Under the pieces are notes generated by a model that was not told the DNA's origin, did no database searches, and was given only the letters and a program-made list of their open reading frames with translations. Below are positions 1 through 7,640 of a DNA stretch of 43,559 bases, piece by piece; position 1 is the stretch's first letter; each line of letters opens with the position of its first letter. Location: assembly GCA_030430675.1 (NCBI GenBank), contig JAUIKU010000013.1, forward strand, positions 1-43,559, given 5' to 3'. Made by a program: the position numbers and the translations under genes. The DNA comes from Bacteroidia bacterium (GTDB taxonomy: Bacteria; Bacteroidota; Bacteroidia; Cytophagales; Cyclobacteriaceae).

Positions 1-365
1 AACAAATCCTCAAACCCCTGGTAATGATCTATGGTTACTGTTTTTTCAATCGACATATTTGCCTGCTTCAGTATTCCTATAATCGTGTGCCTGCGGGCCT
101 TTCCCAATACATCACTGTGCTCCGAAACAGTATGCGACTCCAGGTTAAAATCTGTTAAACTGCCATTGGAAATTTTCAAATACTCGGTAGGCTGAAATTC
201 CTGCATCAGCTGTGAGCCCCCCTGTAGGTTAGACGCCACTTTAGAATGCATTTGGTGATTAAATTCCAATGTTAGGGTCCCATTTTGAATGGTGATCAGC
301 TGGATTTGCTGATTACAGCCGGTTAGGGCCCATAAGATTAGGCCGATTACTTGTAATCTTAACAT
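1..365 (-). CDS. Lipoprotein, N-terminal part of a putative glycoside hydrolase (cut by window edge)
   Basis: Reading leftward from ATG at 365-363 the frame is open to the window edge, about 121 codons. The N-terminus is a lipoprotein signal (hydrophobic run, then LTGC at residues 14-17). The following beta-rich stretch aligns by eye with the short gene at 7149-7640: shared features are an 'IQNGTLTLEF'-like strand, a 'GKARRHTI' strand and an 'IEKTVTIDHYQGF'-like strand. This layout resembles the N-terminal beta-sandwich in front of the TIM barrel of GH36-type enzymes, but the catalytic part is outside the window, so the family is inference. Its ATG shares one base with the TGA of the upstream amidohydrolase, so it is the last visible gene of the leftward operon. 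Confidence 0.7.
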   Translation of the reverse strand, partial: MLRLQVIGLILWALTGCNQQIQLITIQNGTLTLEFNHQMHSKVASNLQGGSQLMQEFQPTEYLKISNGSLTDFNLESHTVSEHSDVLGKARRHTIIGILKQANMSIEKTVTIDHYQGFEDL

Positions 366-1483
366 CAGTCGATAATATTTAAAATATGTCTCGCATTTAA
401 ACTATAGACCTTTTCCAGGGCCTGGTCAGAAAGTCCGATTCCATTAAGCGGCCAATGATAGTTAAATGGCCCGTAAAAATGTTCATCCTGACTTTCCAGT
501 ATTCTGAAAGTTATCTGGTACATTTTTTTATCCATGCCCAGATCAGTTCCGTATACCAGCCGATCCTGATATTTTTCAAAGAACTTTTTGGTATGTCTTG
601 GGACAGGAGCTACTTCTCCGAATCGGGCAGATATGTCTGCCATCAGGTTTGGATAGTTGTCAAATAATTCTCCCAAAATTTGCAGGTCATAGGAGCAATT
701 GGCATAATGACAGGCAATGAAGGTGGTTTCGGGGTTAGCTTTTACCGCATTTTCCAGAATCTTGATCATACCCCTGTGATCAACAATATCCTGTTGATTG
801 TCAAGCCGCCACTTATAAGCATTCATTAATCCATCGTTATTTGCGTCCATGGAAGCGTACATCCATATGGGCTCTGCTACGTGTATGCTTATGGGAATAC
901 CCAGAGCACCGCATTTCTTAATCAGAGGCTGCATTCTCGGATCATCTATATGCATTCCAAATCCACTAGTAGGTTTGGAATAAAACAACCCCTTACCTTT
1001 ATCTCCCAGTTCTCCTACTCCCCGGGCTCCTACCTGGTAACAGCGCTCCAATTCCTTTACTGCTGCCGTTCCAAATCCCGCTTGGTCATACCCGGTATAA
1101 TCAAATCCACAAAAAACAATAAATCTATCCTCATAAGCAGCGTACACACTATATAAAGAATCGAACCGGTTTCCTGTAGCATAAGTTAAAATTACTGTTT
1201 TGTCAATCCCGACCTGGTCCATGGTCTTTATCCAGAGATCCAACTCTTCCTTTGAATTTGCATAGGGATGAGAATGCAGGTCAATGACTGGAAAACGTGC
1301 CTGTTCAATATGAGTTTTGGGAACTTTGTATAGTGAAACTGGGTCATAGTCCGCCAACTTTAGATTTTCTATTCTATCATCCTCTTTCAATTGAAGAACA
1401 GATTCAGCTGGCTGTTTACATGCCATCAGCATAATTATCTGTACTGATATCAAAACAGTGTGCATCTTTGAAGGTTGCTCCAT
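365..1483 (-). CDS. Amidohydrolase-family (amidohydrolase_2-like) lipoprotein
   Basis: A 372-residue TIM-barrel metal-dependent hydrolase. The metal motif HxH is visible as 'VIDLHSHPY' (H70, H72). Later family landmarks are 'ISIHVAEP', 'FIACHYANC', 'NLMADISAR' and 'RLVYGTDLG', the last supplying the usual late Asp. The N-terminus is a lipoprotein signal with lipobox LMAC, so the enzyme is probably periplasmic or on the outer membrane. Met7 is an alternative start that gives a more typical signal. It starts 12 bases after the stop of the deacetylase at 1496-2833, in the same operon. The substrate cannot be read from sequence; in this setting an acyl or lactone hydrolysis on a sugar acid is possible, but that is inference. 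Family confidence is high, substrate unknown. Confidence 0.85.
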   Translation of the reverse strand: MEQPSKMHTVLISVQIIMLMACKQPAESVLQLKEDDRIENLKLADYDPVSLYKVPKTHIEQARFPVIDLHSHPYANSKEELDLWIKTMDQVGIDKTVILTYATGNRFDSLYSVYAAYEDRFIVFCGFDYTGYDQAGFGTAAVKELERCYQVGARGVGELGDKGKGLFYSKPTSGFGMHIDDPRMQPLIKKCGALGIPISIHVAEPIWMYASMDANNDGLMNAYKWRLDNQQDIVDHRGMIKILENAVKANPETTFIACHYANCSYDLQILGELFDNYPNLMADISARFGEVAPVPRHTKKFFEKYQDRLVYGTDLGMDKKMYQITFRILESQDEHFYGPFNYHWPLNGIGLSDQALEKVYSLNARHILNIID

Positions 1484-1495
1484 TGGAATTTGGTT

Positions 1496-2833
1496 TTACT
1501 GCTCAGTCAACAATATTTGCTCCTGATTTGGTTGAACTGAGTTGATTACATACGTTCCTAATGAATCATTTTGCACCCTTAGTTGAATTTGGCCTCCCTC
1601 CATGGAATTACTTGCCACAACGGAGCTCCAGGTTTGCGGCACATAAGTTTTTAAAGTAATCGGAACATCATAAACTTCCGGATCGAGTTTAGAAGAAATA
1701 TCAATTACAATAGTGTTGCCGGTAACTGTGCTGGTTACTTCCGTGCTTTTTTTCTCCCTCAGGTATTTAGTTACATCGGCAAAAGTAGCCACCCACAAAG
1801 AATCCTTCCTGTCCTTGATATAACTGAAATACTCCTGCAGTTCAGCCCCTGTTTTGGGTTCCCACCCAATTCCCTCTACCCCGTGAAAAACCAGCACCAG
1901 CCAAATGTTATCATTTGCAATACCGGTGTCTACCCAGGACTTCATTAACTCCATACTGGTATCCGTATGCGGGCCTCTCTGCCACTGGACGTATTCTTTT
2001 TCTGAGTCGCCAGGATGCCTTTCGTTCGCCCTATTAAGTTCATCAAGGTAGGGTTCCGGCATCCGATTTCGCAGTGCCGGATACACTTTCATCGCATATT
2101 CCATAACCCTGGGGTTTTCTGTTCCGAAAGGGCACTCTATGGAAAAAGTGTACTTCTCACCCAAAAACTTTCGGATGTCGGACTGGCTTTGCTTTAGTTC
2201 ATATAGCAGGTTAACTTCATCCAGCGCTGCTAACCGGGAGTGAGTAATGGAGTGACTGGCAATTTCATGACCTTCAACAGTGTATTCTCGGTATTGTTCC
2301 CAGGTTGTGGTATCTTCGGGATTGTTATCAAATATCACATTATCCACTTCTTTTAATTCACTGTTTCTTACCAAGTTGTAGGCACTATCAATAACAGCGT
2401 AAGCTTCTTTTGTTTTGCCCTCCTCAAAAAGTGAGCCGGCGGTTACGTTAAACACTATGCCGTCCCTTAAACCGGTGTACCCTATTAAAGAGGCCCTTTC
2501 AAAAAAGTTATCCGCATTTGTTTTAACCGAGGCAGTCTCTTGGATTATTTCTTCCTTAGACCTGCCAATAAATTTACCTTTGGCCGATCCTTCCACTTTG
2601 CCGGTAACGATATAGAATGTTCCCGGCAAACCCAGCTTGTTCATTATGGGCCTGGCCACCGTAAAATTATTGATAGTGCCATCGTCATAGGTTATGGAAA
2701 TGGCCGATCGTTTGTTTCCCGGCCAGTTGGTTATAACGGTATGACCAATATTTTGATCCGTTTCACTTTGGCAGGAAATCAGCGTCAACGCCATCCAAAG
2801 TCCAAAAATTTTATCCATCATATGAGTAAACAT
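1496..2833 (-). CDS. NodB-type polysaccharide deacetylase lipoprotein (copy A)
   Basis: 445 residues with lipobox LISC near residue 21, so probably a surface or periplasmic lipoprotein. NodB (carbohydrate esterase 4-like) motifs are visible: TYDDG at residues 48-52 (catalytic base and metal Asp), SHSITH with the two metal His, and a late 'LVFHG'. The usual motif-3 Arg-Pro pair is replaced by 'ECPFG', so catalytic geometry may differ from classic CE4. A C-terminal beta domain of about 90 residues follows the barrel. It is a close paralogue of the gene at 5435-6760, in inverted orientation: 75 of 79 residues match from SAISITYDDG onward, then similarity falls. It lies between GH20 (49-base gap) and the amidohydrolase (12-base gap). 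Likely role: removal of N-acetyl (or O-acetyl) groups from a glycan. Confidence 0.88.
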   Translation of the reverse strand: MFTHMMDKIFGLWMALTLISCQSETDQNIGHTVITNWPGNKRSAISITYDDGTINNFTVARPIMNKLGLPGTFYIVTGKVEGSAKGKFIGRSKEEIIQETASVKTNADNFFERASLIGYTGLRDGIVFNVTAGSLFEEGKTKEAYAVIDSAYNLVRNSELKEVDNVIFDNNPEDTTTWEQYREYTVEGHEIASHSITHSRLAALDEVNLLYELKQSQSDIRKFLGEKYTFSIECPFGTENPRVMEYAMKVYPALRNRMPEPYLDELNRANERHPGDSEKEYVQWQRGPHTDTSMELMKSWVDTGIANDNIWLVLVFHGVEGIGWEPKTGAELQEYFSYIKDRKDSLWVATFADVTKYLREKKSTEVTSTVTGNTIVIDISSKLDPEVYDVPITLKTYVPQTWSSVVASNSMEGGQIQLRVQNDSLGTYVINSVQPNQEQILLTEQ

Positions 2834-2882
2834 TAGTTATTAAAGTTGCGGTTGGCATAATTGCATTCACTCAACTCACATT

Positions 2883-5030
2883 TCAGTTAATTTCCTCCAT
2901 CCATTTTTTGACCATAGGGTGCAAGTGTTCCTCGACCTGAATCATCCAGGTCATATCTTCGCGTTGGCTGGCAAAGTGAAAGTACCGGTCCGGCTTAAAG
3001 CTCTGTGAATATTCTATAAATCTTGTTTTGGCATACACCCTTTCCATATTTTTCCAGGCCCTAGTGAATTCGTCTAAAGCTTTTCTGACCTGGTCAGTTG
3101 CACCGGGAGACCTTTTACTTTCTTCCTGGTCGCACTGTTCAATCGCCAGCAACAAGCGTGGTGCAGTGATATGGAAATGGTAAAGCGCCTCAAGTACCTC
3201 CCAATGATACCTGTTTCTATTTGTTTCCTCCCTCAATCCGGTTAATATACCAGATACGGATTGATGGTCATCCATGATGGTTCTTGCAAGGCGCAACCGG
3301 TCATCATATTGCCTACTCCATTTACCCGGTTCAACGGCATCCGGAAGGTCGATTAGCAGGGTTCTGAAGGAGTCTTCATCCTGATCCATCTTGGTATCAG
3401 GGGTAAACCAATGAGCTAACCCCGGCAAAATCAGTAGGGCATTTTCAAGGTCAACCCGGGAGCCTTGCTTGTTAAGTGACTTAAGCCAGAATAGCTCCGC
3501 ATTCCACAATTGCTGTTTGAATTCCTGATAACCCGGCAAACCCTTACCGAATTCTCGCTGCAGATAAGCCTGGTAGAACTCTTCAACGGTTCTACCATCT
3601 GGTGACCAACTGTATTCAGCTGAGGCAATATATCCCCGCCAGAAGGATTCCATATGGGGAGAATCATCGTCCCATGCTGTGCATAGATTGCCGGAGATTC
3701 CTTTCTGAGCTGCCAACTGTACAAAACTTCGGATGGCAGAGACCACAGTGGTTGACGTGGGGTTGGCTAAAGTTGCGATCATTGTTTTGAGCCCATTATC
3801 CTGATACCAGTCAAGTGCCATTATATTTCCCGGCTCACGGGCCATTCCGTAATTCCACCGCATATAGATACATTCTTCAGGGAAGTCTGCTATCATTTGA
3901 TCCAGAATCGGCCTGCCGGTCTCCCAATCTTCTTCCGCTTTTTTGCGATCCATGTGACCCGTTTCAGTACTTTCGTAAACTCCCGCTGCTTTCAGGGGCA
4001 TATCATCCCAAAAAATGGGTATGCGGCCATTGTCCTTGACGAAATCACTGACCCTGGTAAGCCAATACAGGTTCAAACTCAATAAACCATCTTTTTCAGC
4101 GGTTGGCCGGCAGCGATGGCACAATCCAATATTGCCAATCTCATCACCACCAATATGTAAATACCTGGAACCGGGTGTGGCCTTTATAGCATCCCGGTAT
4201 AGATCAAACAGTACTTCATAAGTCTCCTCATCCATAGGACAGAAAGCCCATCGATTTTCAGGTAACTCGCGAAGATGGGTATATTGATCGTGCTTAAGGA
4301 TAAATGTTGCATGACCCAGGCCCTGAACCAAAGGTGTAATTTCAATGTGCCGACGACGAGCGTAGTCCGTCAAGGCTGCCATCTCGTTGATATTGATGGA
4401 TTCAGGGGCTCCAACTAAAGGTTGTAGCTCATACCTCAGCTTATCTTCAAACTCAAAGATGATCCCATTGATCTTATAGCGAGCCAGCCGGTCGATACTC
4501 TCATAGTATATGTTCATATGATCGAGATGATGCTTGACATCAATGTGTACCGCCCGGTAAGGTAAAGAAGGTTCATCTTTAATCCTGGAGGCCGGTATAG
4601 GTACATTGAAATCACGGGAATCTTCCATTAGCTGTTCCAGAGTTTGGCAACCGTAAAAGATTCCAGCCTCGCCCCTGGCTGCAATTTCTACAGCTCCGTT
4701 TGTTATAGTCAGCAAATATCCTTCAAAAGACTTTGGAAGCTCGCTGGACTCTGCCAACCTTAAGGTAAGTGTTCCGGTAAGCGATTCGTTCGAGGCGGGT
4801 AATAAACTTAGAATATCTCCCATTACCGGACGTTCAAGGTCACCGATTATATGAAGGTTTTCTAACGCTCCAAATGACAGGCCATTGCCAGGCAGTAATT
4901 TAATTTCTTTTGGTTGTGGAACAATAAGAAAGGGTTCTGGTAAGTCTGTTATTTCTGTCATTGCCTTGACTGGCTTACCACTAATTGTTAACAGAATAGC
5001 TGAAGATAGAAGGGTAATTAAGGTTTTCAT
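2883..5030 (-). CDS. GH20 beta-N-acetylhexosaminidase-like enzyme
   Basis: 715 residues with a Sec signal peptide (about residues 1-23). An N-terminal GH20b-like domain (about 30-150) is followed by the GH20 barrel. The family signature HIGGDE lies at residues 292-297, with D296 and E297 as the Asp-Glu pair used in substrate-assisted catalysis on 2-acetamido sugars. 'PYRAVHIDVKHHLDH' and 'ITPLVQGLGHATF' are further GH20 landmarks. It would release terminal GlcNAc or GalNAc from glycans in the periplasm. It is the first gene of the leftward operon and is followed 49 bases later by the deacetylase. The C-terminal 250 residues are helical and longer than a minimal GH20. The family call is firm; the exact linkage is not visible. 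Confidence 0.9.
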   Translation of the reverse strand: MKTLITLLSSAILLTISGKPVKAMTEITDLPEPFLIVPQPKEIKLLPGNGLSFGALENLHIIGDLERPVMGDILSLLPASNESLTGTLTLRLAESSELPKSFEGYLLTITNGAVEIAARGEAGIFYGCQTLEQLMEDSRDFNVPIPASRIKDEPSLPYRAVHIDVKHHLDHMNIYYESIDRLARYKINGIIFEFEDKLRYELQPLVGAPESININEMAALTDYARRRHIEITPLVQGLGHATFILKHDQYTHLRELPENRWAFCPMDEETYEVLFDLYRDAIKATPGSRYLHIGGDEIGNIGLCHRCRPTAEKDGLLSLNLYWLTRVSDFVKDNGRIPIFWDDMPLKAAGVYESTETGHMDRKKAEEDWETGRPILDQMIADFPEECIYMRWNYGMAREPGNIMALDWYQDNGLKTMIATLANPTSTTVVSAIRSFVQLAAQKGISGNLCTAWDDDSPHMESFWRGYIASAEYSWSPDGRTVEEFYQAYLQREFGKGLPGYQEFKQQLWNAELFWLKSLNKQGSRVDLENALLILPGLAHWFTPDTKMDQDEDSFRTLLIDLPDAVEPGKWSRQYDDRLRLARTIMDDHQSVSGILTGLREETNRNRYHWEVLEALYHFHITAPRLLLAIEQCDQEESKRSPGATDQVRKALDEFTRAWKNMERVYAKTRFIEYSQSFKPDRYFHFASQREDMTWMIQVEEHLHPMVKKWMEEIN

Positions 5031-5244
5031 GTAATCTGTAATGAGTTCAAATCTATCTTTTTTCGAGAGATGTATTGCTCATGAATTTCTTTCGTATTAT
5101 AATGTTTTTTATATTTTATTATTTATAATATCTAAATTTAAAAAGTATTTATAAGTTTTTAAATAGATATTTACAATTATTTGAAAGTTTGGTATTTTTA
5201 ATTCTTAAAGATTCGCCTCTGAAAGATCAAGACAAGAGTATTAG

Positions 5245-5403
5245 AAATCCACTGCCCTGCATACTATAGGCATTGGGCTTAAGGCTTCTAATTCCTACGG
5301 TTTTGGTAAGAGTTATGGCTTCTTCCGGGGCAATCTTTATGGCAATAGGAATTTGTATTATAGTCAATACGAGTTGGGAATATACGGACCTAATTGGAGG
5401 TGA
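5245..5403 (+). pseudogene. C-terminal remnant of an unidentified protein
   Basis: Inside the 404-base gap between two divergent genes (5031-5434) lies a frame open from a TAG at 5242 to a TGA at 5401, with no usable start. The roughly 50 residues are rich in Gly, Tyr, Asn and Phe ('SYGFGKSYGFFRGNLYGN', then 'YYSQYELGIYGPNW'). This regular aromatic/Gly pattern looks like the C-terminal end of a secreted or outer-surface beta protein rather than random translation of an AT-rich gap. I do not recognise the family. The rest of the gap (5031-5244) is AT-rich and holds nothing else I can support. Confidence 0.45.
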
Positions 5404-5434
5404 GTTACCATTTAAAATTTATAACAACTAAGAA

Positions 5435-6760
5435 TTGAGAAATAAAGCACTTCATTTCGGATTAATCCTGTTATCTATTTCTTGTTCCATCACAAAAGAG
5501 GAAAATGTTGGAAAGTCTATTATTACCAATTGGCAGGGAGACAAACAATCGGCCATTTCCATTACCTATGATGATGGCACTATCAATCAATTTACGGTGG
5601 CCAGGCCCATAATGAACAAGCTGGGTTTACCGGGAACATTTTATATCGTCACTGGCAAAGTGGAAGAATCGGCTAAGGGTAAGTTTATCGGCAGGCCAAA
5701 GGAAGAAATAATCCAGGAGACTGCATCAGTTAAAACCAACGCGGATAACTTTTTTGAAAGGGCCTCGTTGATTGCCTACACCGGTATGAAAGATGCCGTG
5801 CAATACAACTTTGATGCACACGTACTTTTCGATGCCGGTAAAACCACCGAGGCTTATGAAGTGATAGACGAGGCATACCAGCAAGTGAGAAATAGCAAGT
5901 TAAGTAAAGTGGACAACATGGTTTTTGACAATAATCCGGAAGATACTACCACCTGGGAGCAGTACAAACTTTACACCACCGAGGGGCATGAGATAGGCAG
6001 TCATACTGTGACCCACTCCGGATTATCGGTATTGGATGAAGCCAACTTACTGTTCGAGTTAGAACAAAGCAAATCGGATATTGAGAAATTTTTGGGCAAA
6101 AAATACACCTTTTCCATGGACTGTGGTTTTAGTCCCAGGAGCGATCGGGTAAGAGATTATGTACATCAAGTATATCCCGCCCTGAGAAGCCATATGTTGG
6201 AACCTTATATTGATGAACTCGATGATCTCGATGAGCGAGATCCCGGAAAATCTTCCAAAGAATACGTCAAATGGCAAAGAAATCCTCTTACCGATGTCAG
6301 TATGGAAGTAATGAAGTCTTGGGTAGACACCAGTATTGCACATGATAACATCTGGTTAGTACTGGTGTTTCACGGAGTTGATGGGATAGGCTGGGAACCC
6401 CGCACCGGAGCTGATTTGGAAGCGTATTTCAGCTATATAAAAGAAAAGCAGGATCAGGTATGGGTGGCTACTTTCGCCGATGCCACCAAATATGTCAGGG
6501 AAAGAAAAAACGCAAAAGTAGGTAGTACTCTAAAAGACGATGTAATTGTAGTGAATTTTTCATCTGACCTTGATCCTGAAGTTTATGATGTTCCTGTTAC
6601 CGTGAAAACTTATGTGCCAGGGACATGGAGAAGTGCCACACTAACCAAAAAACAGGATGATCAACTCACACTTACAATTCAAAAGGATGCTTTGGGTTCG
6701 TATGTACTTTATTCCGTTTTACCAGGTGAAGCTGAAATGGTTCTTTCTAAGAAAGTTTAA
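5435..6760 (+). CDS. NodB-type polysaccharide deacetylase lipoprotein (copy B)
   Basis: 441 residues, paralogue of the gene at 1496-2833. TYDDG, SHTVTH and 'LVFHG' motifs are present; the motif-3 region reads 'DCGFS', again without the usual Arg. The lipobox is SISC. The start must be TTG at 5435, because an in-frame TAA sits two codons upstream (5429) and no ATG lies between it and the signal peptide. Rare TTG use directly behind a gene remnant suggests that the 5' region was rearranged. It heads a rightward gene string with short gaps (29 bases to the next gene). Likely role: deacetylation of an amino-sugar glycan, complementing the exo-glucosaminidase downstream. Family confidence is high, substrate inferred. 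Confidence 0.87.
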   Translation: MRNKALHFGLILLSISCSITKEENVGKSIITNWQGDKQSAISITYDDGTINQFTVARPIMNKLGLPGTFYIVTGKVEESAKGKFIGRPKEEIIQETASVKTNADNFFERASLIAYTGMKDAVQYNFDAHVLFDAGKTTEAYEVIDEAYQQVRNSKLSKVDNMVFDNNPEDTTTWEQYKLYTTEGHEIGSHTVTHSGLSVLDEANLLFELEQSKSDIEKFLGKKYTFSMDCGFSPRSDRVRDYVHQVYPALRSHMLEPYIDELDDLDERDPGKSSKEYVKWQRNPLTDVSMEVMKSWVDTSIAHDNIWLVLVFHGVDGIGWEPRTGADLEAYFSYIKEKQDQVWVATFADATKYVRERKNAKVGSTLKDDVIVVNFSSDLDPEVYDVPVTVKTYVPGTWRSATLTKKQDDQLTLTIQKDALGSYVLYSVLPGEAEMVLSKKV

Positions 6761-6789
6761 TTGACCGTTAGTATGTACATTTTCGGTGT

Positions 6790-7152
6790 ATGAAAATTTC
6801 GAATATTATGGTTCATTTCAAATTATTATTAATTACCATGGCACTGATTGGGTTCAGTTGCAATAATGAAATAAAGGAGAAATCTAATGATCTGACTGAA
6901 GATTCCCAGGCGGAGGCATTGACAGACATCAGCTCCACTCCACCCAAAGAATGGGTAGAACAACGTGTTGCAAGTGCACAAAATCGACTATCTGCAACAC
7001 GATCTGGACGACTTCTTTGGAGATCAATTGAAACCCATGGGGGCCTTAGCCGATGGTTTTCCAACGGTCCCTTATATTTCCGGTTTAATTACCAAAATCC
7101 ACTTGGTATGGCTGACATATTTATCAGAAAAATCGAACGAAAAAGTAAATGA
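6790..7152 (+). CDS. Short lipoprotein, probably internally deleted or truncated
   Basis: 120 residues with lipobox GFSC near residue 24. The stretch 'EWVEQRVASAQNRLSAT' followed by 'THGGLSRWFSNGPLYFRF' resembles the opening of a larger Bacteroidota lipoprotein family (DUF6503-like) whose members are usually more than twice as long. Here the protein ends about 20 residues after that block with a basic tail (RKIERKSK). Its stop overlaps the next start by ATGA, so the 3' junction looks like a normal operon junction. An internal deletion is therefore more likely than a simple 3' loss. Family assignment is from memory of the pattern and is moderate at best. Confidence 0.5.
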   Translation: MKISNIMVHFKLLLITMALIGFSCNNEIKEKSNDLTEDSQAEALTDISSTPPKEWVEQRVASAQNRLSATRSGRLLWRSIETHGGLSRWFSNGPLYFRFNYQNPLGMADIFIRKIERKSK

Positions 7153-7640
7153 GATCTCATACTTTATTATACGGCTTACTAATTCTTTGTTTGTCTTTCC
7201 AGTGTGGTAACAAGGATCACTCACCTACATTTTTCAGAATTCAAGGGGAGGATATGCATTTTGAAAATGAGAACATTCATCTGGTCTTTGACGAGTTGAT
7301 GTACTGTAAAGTTGAACTAAAAGCTGAAGGGTTGGTCCAGTCAATGAATCATTCTGGTGAAGTAGGGCCAGATGCAATTCCTGCTCATTTTATTAAACTG
7401 GGTGGTGTTATCTATAAAGATTTTAAGACCAACGCCCATGAAATTGAAAGCTTTGAGGAAGCTGAGTACGGCACAGGGAAGCGACTCACTTTGGAGGGAA
7501 GTGATCGTGGAGTCGAACGCTCCCTGGTAGCCGAAATGTATGATCAATACCCTGATGTTGCTCAGAGCTGGTGTACATATACCAATTGCACTGGTAAGGA
7601 ATTAAAAATTAACGAAGTGTATTATAATTACTATCTATGA
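7149..7640 (+). CDS. Stub of a glycoside hydrolase N-terminal domain (lipoprotein)
   Basis: 163 residues. A signal (LSFQCGN, lipobox-like) is followed by one beta-sandwich-like region ending in 'SWCTYTNCTGKELKINEVYY'. The layout matches the gene cut by the window start (1-365) and resembles the domain that precedes the catalytic barrel in GH36-type enzymes; no barrel follows. It overlaps the previous gene by ATGA and the next gene (7637) by ATGA. It is either a decayed enzyme or a kept stand-alone domain. The two clean four-base overlaps argue that translation coupling is preserved. No catalytic residues can be assigned. Confidence 0.5.
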   Translation: MRSHTLLYGLLILCLSFQCGNKDHSPTFFRIQGEDMHFENENIHLVFDELMYCKVELKAEGLVQSMNHSGEVGPDAIPAHFIKLGGVIYKDFKTNAHEIESFEEAEYGTGKRLTLEGSDRGVERSLVAEMYDQYPDVAQSWCTYTNCTGKELKINEVYYNYYL

